Notes: generated from the sequence alone by a model not told the origin. DNA of 29,992 nucleotides from CAZXNF01 sp050741255 (GCA_050741255.1 JBOIEQ010000043.1:1-29992), one strand, 5' to 3'. Shown: positions 14,945 through 22,875, counted from the first letter of the stretch. Numbers and translations are program-made.

Positions 14945-17209
14945 CTATTTGGTGTCGAACGTGTAGGCGCCGTCCCAGCCCGGGCCGGGCGGGTTCTTGC
15001 GCAACATCGCGATGCGTTCCGGAAACGTCTGCGAGTACAGCACGTTGACCGCCGCCGTCTTCTGCAGATTAAAGAGCTGGAGTTCCGCCATGTCCCAGTC
15101 CTGCGCCCGGTAGAGTTTGAGGAACTGCGCGTAGAGCTTTGCCTCGTCGAGCCGCGCCTTGTCGACCTGGCCGGCCGGCCCGAGCGGTTCGAAAATCGCA
15201 ACCGCCACGTCCTTGCCCTTGACGCGCACGCGGTCGAGTTCCCGATAGACGAAGTCGGGCGCGGCCTCGCGCGTCTTTTCGCCAACTATGATAGCAGCGC
15301 CGTAGGTCTTGGTGATGCCCTCCACGCGCGACGCGAGGTTGACCGCGTCGCCCATCGCCGTGTAGGCCTTGCGATCCTTCGAGCCCATGTCGCCCACGCG
15401 CACGTTGCCGGAGTTGAGCCCCACCCCGATCTTCAGCTCGGGCCAGCCGCGGGCGACGAATTTCTCGTTCAGTTGCGCACAGACGACCTGCATCTCGAGG
15501 GCGGTGACGACGGCGTTCTTCGCGTGGTCCGGATCGGTCACCGGCGCACCCCAGAAGGCCATGATCGCGTCGCCGATGTACTTGTCGAGCGTGCCGCGAT
15601 GGCGCCGGATGACGCCGCTCATGCCTGTCAGGTATTCGTTGATGTACTCGCGCAGGTCCTCCGGCGACAGCGCCTCGGAGATGCTGGTGAAGCCGCGCAC
15701 GTCGGAGAACAGGATGGTCAATTCCGCCGCTTTCGGCAGCATGGAATACTTGGCCGGGTCGCGCGCCATCTCGTCCACCAGTTCCGGCGGCACGTACTGG
15801 CCGAACAGCTCCGTGAACTGGCGCTTGCCGCGCGCCTCGATGAAAAAACCGTACGACATGTTAAGCGCGAACAGCAGCGCGATCAGGGCCAGTCCCGAGG
15901 CCAGCGGCAGGACCAGGTTGCCGTGCTTGAAGACGACGAAATTCAGCGCGATCACCACCGCCAGCACGACGATCGTCACCCCCAGCGATTTGACCGGCGA
16001 CAGCAGGGGAAGCAGCACGGCGAGCGCGACGCCCGAGAACAGTAGCAGCACGAATTCCGCGCCCACCACGTACGGCGGCTTCTGCTTGATGTTGCCGTCG
16101 AGCATGCCCGCGATCAGGTTGGCGTGCACCTCGACCCCCGGATACACGTTTTGCACGGGCGTGGCCCGCAGGTCGAGCAGCCCCGGAGCAGTGGTACCGA
16201 CCAGGATGATCTTGTTTTTCAGCTCGCCGGCCGGCAGCCGGTCGTTGAGGATGTCGACGGCAGACACATAACGGAAACTGCCGCGCTTGCCGCGGTACGG
16301 CACGAGCGCTTCCACCCGCTCGTCGACCGGAATCCTGAGCGGCCCGAGTTCCAGCCACTCCAGGCCCGAGTAGCGGCGCGTCCAGAGCGAATCGCTCGGA
16401 TAGCCGGGATGGACCGGCGGCAGTACACCCTTGTCGTCCCGGGCGAGCACTCGGATCATCGCGAGCGACAACGGCTCGTAGTAGGCGCCCTCGAATTCGG
16501 CCAGCATGGGCACCCGGCGGATGATGCCGTCCGGATCGGGGTCCACGCTGAAGAATCCGGCGGTCGCCGCGGCCTTCTGCAGCGGTGCCAGATTGGCCGT
16601 GTAGCCCACGTAATCCTTGAAGTCGATCTTCTTGCCGGCGAAGGTGCCGGCGGGCAGCAGCGGGTCGGGCAGGACACCGATGCGGACATCCTTTTCCTGC
16701 GTCAGCACGTAGCCCAGCACCACCGGGCGGTTGCGGATGCGGGACGCGAAAATGTCGTCGTACTCGAGCGCCGGCTCCAGCGACTTCAGCGCGGACTGGA
16801 ACGCCGCGACATCGCGCAGTTCCTTTTGCGCGAGCCCGCGCAGCACCTTGATCCCGGAACTTTCATCGCGTTCCGCGAACACGACGTCGAAGCCCACCAC
16901 GGCGGCGCCCTGGTGGTCGAACAGTTTGTCGAGCAGGAGCGCCAGCCGGTCACGCGGCCACGGCCAGCGGCCTTCGCCGCCCTTTTCGCGCTCAACCAGG
17001 CTTTTCTCGTCGATGTCGACGATGACGATGCGCGTATCCACCTGGTCCGTCGTGTTCAGCACGAGCCGGGTGTCGTAGACGATGGCTTCCAGGCGGTTGA
17101 CCAACGGCAGTTCGAACGTCCACGCGCCGACCCCCCATTTCGCGGCATGGGCCAGAAACAGCACCACCAGGACCAAGCCCAGTGCGATGCGGACGGTATG
17201 CTTTTTCAA
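14945..17209 (-). CDS. CHASE2-domain transmembrane adenylate cyclase (class III)
   Basis: The 754-residue protein makes cyclic AMP. A signal-anchor helix (IALGLVLVVLFLAHAA) is followed by a periplasmic CHASE2 sensor domain (about 35-370, with IVDIDEKSL, GRWPWPRD and KIILVGTTAPGLLDLRATP). Three membrane helices at about 380-450 precede a class III cyclase domain from about 490. The catalytic features are intact: metal Asp in FSDVRGFT, metal Asp and adenine-site Lys in DKYIGDAIMAFWGAP, and the transition-state Asn/Arg in GDAVNLASRVE. The Lys favours ATP over GTP. The start is TTG at 17209, chosen because a strong GGGGAAGG lies just upstream and no other Met precedes the anchor. It is followed by the MBL phosphodiesterase gene. 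The CHASE2 ligand is unknown. Confidence 0.92.
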   Translation of the reverse strand: MKKHTVRIALGLVLVVLFLAHAAKWGVGAWTFELPLVNRLEAIVYDTRLVLNTTDQVDTRIVIVDIDEKSLVEREKGGEGRWPWPRDRLALLLDKLFDHQGAAVVGFDVVFAERDESSGIKVLRGLAQKELRDVAAFQSALKSLEPALEYDDIFASRIRNRPVVLGYVLTQEKDVRIGVLPDPLLPAGTFAGKKIDFKDYVGYTANLAPLQKAAATAGFFSVDPDPDGIIRRVPMLAEFEGAYYEPLSLAMIRVLARDDKGVLPPVHPGYPSDSLWTRRYSGLEWLELGPLRIPVDERVEALVPYRGKRGSFRYVSAVDILNDRLPAGELKNKIILVGTTAPGLLDLRATPVQNVYPGVEVHANLIAGMLDGNIKQKPPYVVGAEFVLLLFSGVALAVLLPLLSPVKSLGVTIVVLAVVIALNFVVFKHGNLVLPLASGLALIALLFALNMSYGFFIEARGKRQFTELFGQYVPPELVDEMARDPAKYSMLPKAAELTILFSDVRGFTSISEALSPEDLREYINEYLTGMSGVIRRHRGTLDKYIGDAIMAFWGAPVTDPDHAKNAVVTALEMQVVCAQLNEKFVARGWPELKIGVGLNSGNVRVGDMGSKDRKAYTAMGDAVNLASRVEGITKTYGAAIIVGEKTREAAPDFVYRELDRVRVKGKDVAVAIFEPLGPAGQVDKARLDEAKLYAQFLKLYRAQDWDMAELQLFNLQKTAAVNVLYSQTFPERIAMLRKNPPGPGWDGAYTFDTK

Positions 17210-17413
17210 CGCCCTTCCCCCTGTGCCCGGGTGGCCCTTACGGCGGCCCGGGATTTCTTAGAGCGCTGATTTTGCTGCAAAACCCGTGCCATTGGGCGCC
17301 CGCCAGCCGGGATTTCATGGCGCAGACGCACCCGCCCCGGGCAGAATGGTAAATGCGTTTATAAACAAAGGGTTAATTTTGCCCGCGCCAAGGGCAAGCG
17401 CCGCCAGCGGGGG
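17210..17413 (-). other. Intergenic region upstream of the adenylate cyclase gene
   Basis: These 204 bases separate the FHA gene from the cyclase gene, much more than other gaps in this run, so a separate promoter for the cyclase-to-HD-GYP genes is likely. An AT-rich patch holds the perfect 10-bp palindrome GTTTATAAAC (17357-17366). The arms TTGCCC (17380-17385) and GGGCAA (17393-17398) could form a weak hairpin just after the FHA stop, without a T-tract. No convincing -35/-10 pair was found. Confidence 0.35.
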
Positions 17414-18157
17414 TCAGGGCGTTTTGAGGAAAAACTCCATCTTCACCCCCGCCAATTCGATCACATCATGATCGTTCAGGGCGTGGGCCTGGGCGTCCAG
17501 GGTCTTACCGTTGACCACGGGAAATGCCGCGCCTTCGACATGGGTGATGAAATATCCATGGGGGCGCCGCGTGATCACGGCCACCTGCACGCCCGGTTTG
17601 CCCAGCGTGGTCAGGTTCTTGGTCAGTTCCAGTTCCTTGCCGGCGGAGGGCCCCGTCAGGATCTGGATCGCCGCCACGCCGGCAGCACCCGACAGCGGCG
17701 GACTCGAATTGGTGGCGGTCGAGGCCGTGGGGTTCGGGGTCGGCGGGTGGGCGTTGACCTGCGTATCGCCGAAACTTTGTGGCGGCGGCGCCATCATCGG
17801 CCGTTGGCCGGCAACCGGCGCCCGCAGCACCATGGTTTTCTCGAAATCGGCCACCGACGTCTGGCCGCCCTGCTCGCTCACGTACTTGAGCTTGTACTTG
17901 CCGATCTCGATGACATCGTTGTTCTGCAGGATGTGCTTCTTGACCGGGTTGCCGTTGACCAGCGTCCCGTTGGTGCTGCCCATGTCCTCGAGGAAGGAAT
18001 CGTTGAGGATGGTGACGATCAGCGCGTGTTCGCCCGAGACCGCCAGATTGTCGATCTGGATGTCGTTGTGCGCCTTGCGCCCGATGGTGACGCGCTCTTT
18101 GTCGAGCGGCAACTCGCGGATGACCGCGCCGTCCAGGCTCATGATCAGTTTAGCCAT
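17414..18157 (-). CDS. Tandem FHA-domain protein
   Basis: The 247-residue cytoplasmic protein has a clear N-terminal FHA domain (about 20-95) with the phosphothreonine-binding residues in place: TIGRKAHNDI, SGEHALI and GSTNGTLVNG. A linker rich in Pro/Thr/Ser follows (about 100-165). The C-terminal segment (about 170-245) has FHA-like spacing (LTTLGKPG, VVNGKTL, HDVIELAGVKMEF) but lacks the usual Ser-x-x-His, so it is probably a degenerate FHA fold. FHA domains read phosphothreonines made by Ser/Thr kinases. The gene is co-directional with, and 18 bases after, the PP2C gene, itself 12 bases after the kinase gene, so it is the likely effector of that pair. The linker holds a Thr-Met-Val-Leu motif (Thr108) that could be a phosphosite. 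The start is ATG 18157 with AGAGGGA. Confidence 0.9.
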   Translation of the reverse strand: MAKLIMSLDGAVIRELPLDKERVTIGRKAHNDIQIDNLAVSGEHALIVTILNDSFLEDMGSTNGTLVNGNPVKKHILQNNDVIEIGKYKLKYVSEQGGQTSVADFEKTMVLRAPVAGQRPMMAPPPQSFGDTQVNAHPPTPNPTASTATNSSPPLSGAAGVAAIQILTGPSAGKELELTKNLTTLGKPGVQVAVITRRPHGYFITHVEGAAFPVVNGKTLDAQAHALNDHDVIELAGVKMEFFLKTP

Positions 18158-18175
18158 GATCGTATCCCTCTTATT

Positions 18176-18991
18176 CTACTTGAACCACGCCTTCAATTTG
18201 CTCATCCAGCCGCCCGTCGCTTCGGCCTGACTGGCCTCCCCGACGCGCACCAGCACCACCGTGATGTTGTCGCGCCCGCCGCTGTCGTTGGCGAGCTGCA
18301 CGAGCTGCGACGCCGCCAGCGCCAGGTTGCTCTGCAACTGCTCCACCAGGGACTGGATGTCCTCGTCCGCGACCATGTCCGACAACCCGTCCGAACACAG
18401 CAGGTAGATGTCGCCGGGCAGCGCGTCGTGCGTATGTACCTCGGTCTCTACTTCCGGGTCGATGCCGACCGCGCGGGTGACGAGGTTCTTGTTCTGCGAG
18501 TAGCGCGCCTGTTCCTTGCTGATCATGCCGCTGTCGATCTGCTCCTGCAGCAGCGAATGGTCGCGCGTGACCTGTTCCAGCTGGCCCGCGCGGTAGCGGT
18601 ATAGCCGCGAATCCCCGATGTGGCCGACCGTGATCTGGCTGCCGTGGAAGAGGGCCACCACCAGCGTGGTGCCCATGCCCGCGTACTGCGGCTGGCTGCG
18701 TGCCGTCTGGTAGATCGCGCCGTTGGCCTTGGCCGAGTTCTCGGTGATCAGCGCCTCGGCCAGTTCCGGGCCGCCGGCGCCCTTGCCCGAGGCGAGCACA
18801 TTGCGCATCTCCTCCTTGATCATGGCCACCGCGATGCCGCTCGCCACCTCGCCCGCGTTGTAGCCGCCCATGCCGTCGGCCAGCACCGCCAAGCCCAGTT
18901 CCGGGTCGATCTCGAAGCTGTCCTCGTTGTGCGAGCGCACCATGCCCGGGTCGGTGGCGGTCGCGAACTCCAGGGTGTGGGCAGGTTTCAT
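18176..18991 (-). CDS. PP2C-family Ser/Thr protein phosphatase
   Basis: The 271-residue protein has the complete PP2C motif set: the Arg/Asp motif RSHNEDSFEID, metal-binding LADGMGGYNAGEVAS, VGHIGDSRLYRYR, LLCSDGLSDMV and the final SGGRDNITVVLVRV. The length is that of a bare catalytic domain with no membrane segment. It should dephosphorylate phospho-Ser/Thr in a Mg/Mn-dependent reaction. The gene sits between a Ser/Thr kinase (stop 12 bases upstream) and an FHA protein, the usual kinase-phosphatase-reader unit, and probably reverses phosphorylation of the kinase or the FHA protein. The start is ATG 18991. Such trios often regulate type VI secretion, but no such genes are present here. Confidence 0.93.
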   Translation of the reverse strand: MKPAHTLEFATATDPGMVRSHNEDSFEIDPELGLAVLADGMGGYNAGEVASGIAVAMIKEEMRNVLASGKGAGGPELAEALITENSAKANGAIYQTARSQPQYAGMGTTLVVALFHGSQITVGHIGDSRLYRYRAGQLEQVTRDHSLLQEQIDSGMISKEQARYSQNKNLVTRAVGIDPEVETEVHTHDALPGDIYLLCSDGLSDMVADEDIQSLVEQLQSNLALAASQLVQLANDSGGRDNITVVLVRVGEASQAEATGGWMSKLKAWFK

Positions 18992-19003
18992 CGGTGTCGC
19001 GTC

Positions 19004-21532
19004 TCACAACGTGATATCGACCGCGCCCTGCTTGAGCGAGTCGAGACACTGGCGCAGGGCGGAGGCGAATTCCTCGCCCGTCTGGTAGCGCGCCTCCGGC
19101 TGCTTCGCCAGGGCTTTCTCGATGATGGCGTACAGGCACTCGGGCAGCGCGGGATTGTACTGGGTGATGTCGGCGTGCGGCTCGTTGGCGATCTTGAACA
19201 TGAGCTGCGCCATTGAATCGCCCTCGAAGGGCAGCTTGCCGCAGGACATCTGGTAGAGCATCACCCCGAGCGAAAACAGGTCCGAACGCCCCTCGATCTT
19301 GCGCCCCGCGAGCTGCTCGGGCGACATGTAGGAAGGCGTGCCCAGCACCATGCCGGTCTTGGTCTTGGACGAATCGGTGATGCGCGCGATGCCGAAGTCG
19401 GTGACCTTGACCACATCGGTGTCCGGCTCGTACATGATGTTGGCCGGCTTGATGTCACGGTGCACGACGCTGTTGGAGTGCGCGTAGTTCAGCGCATCGG
19501 CCACCCGCGCCACGATCGACATCACCCGCGGCAGCGGCATCAGGTTGTCGGGCTTGGTGAAGGGCGCGAGATCGCGGCCCTTGAGCAGTTCCATCGCGAT
19601 GTAGGCGAGATCATGCTCCTCGCCGGTGTCGAAGATCGTCACGATGTTGGGGTGATTGAGCCGGCCGGCCGTCTGCGCTTCGCGGAAAAAGCGTTCCTTC
19701 ACTTCCACCAGCTCGTCGGCCTCGAACTCCTGGGACAGCGCCATGGTCTTGATCGCCACCACGCGGCCGATCTTGGGATCCGTGCCCTGATAGACGACGC
19801 CCATCGCGCCCTTGCCGAGTTCCTTCTCCACCTGGAAGCGGCCGAGCATCGGCTTCTCCCCGGCGTTGAGCATCATGGTGCCGCCCGGATGGCCGGAAGC
19901 GCCGCCGAGGATGACCGTCTCCGACATGGTCTTGGAACGGTCGGCGCGGTCCTTGACGTCGCGGAACTTGGGCGCCCATTCGGCGATGAAGCGCAGCACC
20001 GCCTCCGCCTTGTTGAACTGCCGCTTGCGCTCGAAATCGAGCGCCAGGTTGTAGAGCAGTTCGGCCGAGCGCTCTTCCTTCGGCAGACGGCGGAAGTAAT
20101 CGTAGGCGGTGTCCAGATTGCCGCGGCCCTGCTCGGCGAGACCCAGGTTGCGGTTGGTGATGACCAGGTCCGCGTCGGCCACCTGCTTGCCGCGCTCGGT
20201 CATCAGGAAGCGCTTGGTGGTGAGCGCGGCGTGCCCCACGATCAGCAGCGTCGCCGAAGCCATCAGCTTCAGCCATAGCAACTGGCCCGCCATCAGCGCG
20301 AAGTGAACCGCGATCAGCGCCACCAGGATACCGACGGTCGTCAGGGCGCCCGCGCCCGCCTTGAGCCGTGGCAGCACCACAATCAGGTAGGCCGCCACCA
20401 GCAGAAAAACGAGCATCTCGGCCAGCAGCGCCCAGCCCGGACGCACGAAAAAATCTTCCTTGAGGATGGAGGACACCGCGTGCGCGAGCGAGAGCGCGGG
20501 CGGGGTCGACGATGAATAGGGCGTCACGAACGCGGTGCCCACGCCGGCGGCGGTGGTGCCGAGGATCACGATCTTGTCCTGGAACTTGGCCGCCGGCACC
20601 TTGCCCGTCAGCACATCGAAGAACGAGTCGACCTGGAACGGTGGCTTGCCGTCCTTGTCGGCGTACCAGAACGTGTACATCGCGAGTTCGGGGTCGGTGC
20701 GGATCTTGAGCTTGCCGACCGCAACGTCCTCGCCGGGCTTGACCTGGATGTCCGCCACGCCGAGGTTCAGGCTCTTGGCCACCGCCATCAGCGACAGCGC
20801 CGGGAACATGCGGTCGAAGTAGCGCACCATCAGCGGTTCGCTGCGCACGGCGCCGTCCACGTCCGGCGCGGCGTTGAGGTGGCCGAGCGCCGCCGCGGGC
20901 ATGCCGATCTCGGGAATCGGCACCACCGGGTTGATGCCCGGCAGCGGCTGGTCGTCGCCCTTCGGAATCGGCAGGCTGTAGGCGGCGACATAGTCAGCAA
21001 GCGGCTTGTCGGGGCGGCCCTGCGGTTCGGCGGGAAAGGGTTGCAGCACGAACGGCAGCAGCACGTTGCCGGCCTGCTTGACGCTGGCGGCGAGCCGCTT
21101 GTCGGTGTCGAGCTTGTCGGCGGCTTCCTTCAGCACCACGTCGAACTGCGCGGCCTCGGCGTCGGTGCGCAACTTCGAAGCGGCGAGCATTTCCGACAAC
21201 TTGTTGATGTAGGCGAGGCCCGGGTCGGCCTGCGGCTCGAAGAAAAACACGCTATAAACGATCGCCTTGGCCTTGGCGCCCGCCAACAGGTCGATCATTT
21301 TGGCGTGCACGTCGCGCGACCACGGCCAGCGGCCAATGTTGGCGATGCTTTCGTCGTCGATCTTGATGACGACCACGCGGTCCGACGGCGTCCGCGAAGT
21401 GGCGACCACGCCCAGATCGTAGGCTTTGCGCTCGAGACTCTGGACGAGATCACGACCGGACGCGACGATGACGACCAGCGTCACCACCAGTCCGAGAAAC
21501 CAGTCGGATTTCCAGAAGCCTGTTTTACCCAT
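19004..21532 (-). CDS. CHASE2-domain transmembrane Ser/Thr protein kinase
   Basis: The 842-residue protein starts with a membrane anchor (about 12-25). A periplasmic CHASE2 domain follows (about 30-360, with VVIKIDDESIANIGRWPWSRD and KIVILGTTAAGVGTAFVTP). Three membrane helices lie at about 365-440, and a cytoplasmic TPR-like linker (NLGLAEQGRGNLDTAYDYFRRL, ELLYNLALDFERKRQF) covers about 450-520. A Hanks-type kinase domain runs from about 562 to the end. Kinase motifs are intact: ELGKGAMGVVY, the Lys of VAIKTM, VHRDIKPANIM (an RD kinase), TDFGIAR and GTPSYMSPEQLAG. The sensor is N-terminal and the kinase C-terminal, the reverse of PknB-type receptors. The linker before the kinase has Thr539 (TVIL) and Thr552 (TMML), candidate autophosphorylation sites for FHA binding. 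It is the first gene of the kinase-phosphatase-FHA operon. Confidence 0.92.
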   Translation of the reverse strand: MGKTGFWKSDWFLGLVVTLVVIVASGRDLVQSLERKAYDLGVVATSRTPSDRVVVIKIDDESIANIGRWPWSRDVHAKMIDLLAGAKAKAIVYSVFFFEPQADPGLAYINKLSEMLAASKLRTDAEAAQFDVVLKEAADKLDTDKRLAASVKQAGNVLLPFVLQPFPAEPQGRPDKPLADYVAAYSLPIPKGDDQPLPGINPVVPIPEIGMPAAALGHLNAAPDVDGAVRSEPLMVRYFDRMFPALSLMAVAKSLNLGVADIQVKPGEDVAVGKLKIRTDPELAMYTFWYADKDGKPPFQVDSFFDVLTGKVPAAKFQDKIVILGTTAAGVGTAFVTPYSSSTPPALSLAHAVSSILKEDFFVRPGWALLAEMLVFLLVAAYLIVVLPRLKAGAGALTTVGILVALIAVHFALMAGQLLWLKLMASATLLIVGHAALTTKRFLMTERGKQVADADLVITNRNLGLAEQGRGNLDTAYDYFRRLPKEERSAELLYNLALDFERKRQFNKAEAVLRFIAEWAPKFRDVKDRADRSKTMSETVILGGASGHPGGTMMLNAGEKPMLGRFQVEKELGKGAMGVVYQGTDPKIGRVVAIKTMALSQEFEADELVEVKERFFREAQTAGRLNHPNIVTIFDTGEEHDLAYIAMELLKGRDLAPFTKPDNLMPLPRVMSIVARVADALNYAHSNSVVHRDIKPANIMYEPDTDVVKVTDFGIARITDSSKTKTGMVLGTPSYMSPEQLAGRKIEGRSDLFSLGVMLYQMSCGKLPFEGDSMAQLMFKIANEPHADITQYNPALPECLYAIIEKALAKQPEARYQTGEEFASALRQCLDSLKQGAVDITL

Positions 21533-21811
21533 CCCCGCGTCCCTGCGTCCCCTGTAGGCCTGGCCGGCGACCTTGTTGACTGGTCAAACCGAAAAATTCG
21601 TTTAGTTGTAATGGTTTAACGACGTTACTCAAAGATTTTACGATAAGTCGCGTCAAAGTCCATGATTTTTTTTGGAAGTGTCATAAAAACAGGCTTCAAA
21701 TTCAGCCAGTTGGCGCAATCACGCCACACTGGAGTGTAAACGAGCGACAGCCGGCCGCCACCGGCGAACGGGGCAGCCAGCCTAACTATCTGACAGAAAA
21801 GAGGGTTTATA
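21533..21811 (-). promoter_or_regulatory. AT-rich upstream region of the kinase operon with two small inverted repeats
   Basis: The stretch between the kinase start and the oxalate operon terminator hairpin is clearly AT-richer than its surroundings and must hold the kinase promoter. Two inverted repeats stand out: TTGACTGGTCAA (21576-21587, arms TTGAC/GTCAA) and ACACTGGAGTGT (21726-21737, arms ACACT/AGTGT). Either could be a regulator site. On the minus strand TTGACG (complement of 21651-21656) looks like a -35 but has no good -10 at 16-18 bases. The promoter itself is therefore not assigned. There is no gene here that I can support. Confidence 0.35.
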
Positions 21812-21832
21812 TGCGCACGCGGCGCGTGCGCA
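21812..21832 (-). terminator. Strong hairpin downstream of the oxalate operon
   Basis: TGCGCACGC (21812-21820), loop GGC, and GCGTGCGCA (21824-21832) form a perfect 9-bp stem 20 bases past the stop of the formyltransferase-like gene, as read on the minus strand. The sequence after it (TATAAACCCTCTTTT) is AT-rich with a delayed T-run, so it is a plausible terminator although not a textbook one. Confidence 0.6.
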
Positions 21833-21852
21833 GGTGCCCCGGAGACGCCGCG

Positions 21853-22785
21853 TCAGGCGCCGAGCAGCGTTCCCGCGGCCAGCTTCGCTGTCTGGGCCAG
21901 ATCGCCGCCACTGAGCTTCTTGCCGTCCTCAAGGCGGGCCTTGAGGACCTCGATGCGCCCGCCTTGGGCGGTGACCTTGAAGCTGGCGGCGGTCACGTCG
22001 GTGACCTCGCCCATCTTGCCGGCGACATCCGCGAAGCGGCGGAAAGGCAGCTTGCGGGCATCGAAGATCTGCAGCCGCTGGCCGGCGAGTGTCGTCCAGG
22101 CGCCGGGCGCCGGGTTGCAGCCGCGGATGAGGTTGTAGACGTGGTCCACGGGCCTGGCCCATTCGATTTTCGACTCGGCGGCCCGGCACCACCCTTCGTA
22201 GGTCGCCTGTGACTCGTCCTGCACGACCTCCTGGTGCTTGCCGGCGACGACCAGGTCGGCCGCTTCCAGCATCGCGGCCACACCGAGGGGGAACAGGCTG
22301 TTGAAATACACGTCACCCAGTGTGTCGTCGGGACCCACGGGGCAGGTTTTCTGCAGGATGACCGGGCCCTCGTCCAATCCGTCGGTGGGGCGGAAAATCG
22401 TCAGCCCGGTTTGCGTGGCGCCCTGCATGAGCGGCCAGTTGATCGACGAGGGTCCGCGGTGCTTCGGCAGCAGCGAGGGGTGATACTGGATCGTGCCGTG
22501 CCTGGGAATGTTGACGAACTCCTGCGGCGCGAATTGCAGGACGTAGGCCATCACGCCCAGTTCCACGTCGAGCGCCTTCAGCGCATCGCTCGCTTCCGCG
22601 CTCTTCAGCGAAGGCAGCTGAAACACCTTGAGTCCCTTGTCGGCGGCGGCCTGCCTGAGCGGATCGACCTTGGCGCCGGGCTTCTCCGGCGCGCAGAACA
22701 CGCCGGCGACGGTGTCACCCCGCGCGAGAAAGGCTTCCAGGACCGCCTTGCCGTAGTCCTGCTGACCGATGATGGCGATTTTCAT
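21853..22785 (-). CDS. Stand-alone 10-formyl-THF hydrolase-domain-like formyltransferase
   Basis: The 310-residue protein has a formyl-transferase fold (about 1-200) and the C-terminal OB-like subdomain (about 205-305). Catalytic His102 lies in YHPSLLPKHRGPSSINW and Asp138 in DGLDEGPVILQK. The 36-residue spacing and surrounding blocks (TYEGWC, IEWARP, IRGCNPAPGAWT, LEDGK) match, from memory, the N-terminal hydrolase domain of vertebrate 10-formyl-THF dehydrogenase better than Met-tRNA formyltransferase. The Asn two residues before the His in Fmt is Gln here. The length equals that isolated domain; no aldehyde dehydrogenase or carrier domain follows. It is the last gene of the oxc-frc operon. 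Handling of the formyl group from formyl-CoA or formyl-THF is a reasonable inference, but the true substrate is unknown. The start is ATG 22785 with AAGGGG; a longer frame upstream is rejected. Confidence 0.8.
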   Translation of the reverse strand: MKIAIIGQQDYGKAVLEAFLARGDTVAGVFCAPEKPGAKVDPLRQAAADKGLKVFQLPSLKSAEASDALKALDVELGVMAYVLQFAPQEFVNIPRHGTIQYHPSLLPKHRGPSSINWPLMQGATQTGLTIFRPTDGLDEGPVILQKTCPVGPDDTLGDVYFNSLFPLGVAAMLEAADLVVAGKHQEVVQDESQATYEGWCRAAESKIEWARPVDHVYNLIRGCNPAPGAWTTLAGQRLQIFDARKLPFRRFADVAGKMGEVTDVTAASFKVTAQGGRIEVLKARLEDGKKLSGGDLAQTAKLAAGTLLGA

Positions 22786-22823
22786 GAGTGACAACCCCTT
22801 GTTGGTTGCCCAGGCGCCCGCGA

Positions 22824-22875
22824 CGCCAGGGAAGAGAAAGACCAAGCGCCGGACGCCCGGTGGCCGTCCCTGGCG
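22824..22875. repeat. Intercistronic inverted repeat between frc and the formyltransferase-like gene
   Basis: CGCCAGGGA (22824-22832) and TCCCTGGCG (22867-22875) are perfect 9-bp complementary arms around a 34-base GC-rich loop, in the 111-base gap after the frc stop. It may be an RNA stem that protects or partly terminates the upstream message, giving different levels of the two products. It is not followed by a T-tract. Confidence 0.4.

Noticed and set aside
17226..17252. CCCGGG repeat in the adenylate cyclase leader as a riboswitch or attenuator
   Set aside because: The arms are only 6 bp and self-palindromic, inner pairing is poor, and no conserved riboswitch core was recognisable.
17414..21532. 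Type VI secretion regulatory module
   Set aside because: Kinase, PP2C and FHA trios do accompany such systems, but no Tss/Tag structural gene is present in the window.
21576..21587. TTGACC as a -35 for the kinase promoter
   Set aside because: No acceptable -10 hexamer lies 16-18 bases downstream on the minus strand.
21695..21715. Sigma-54 promoter upstream of the kinase
   Set aside because: A TGGC...TTGAAGC stretch on the minus strand has 11 rather than 10 bases between the GG and GC pairs and misses consensus bases.
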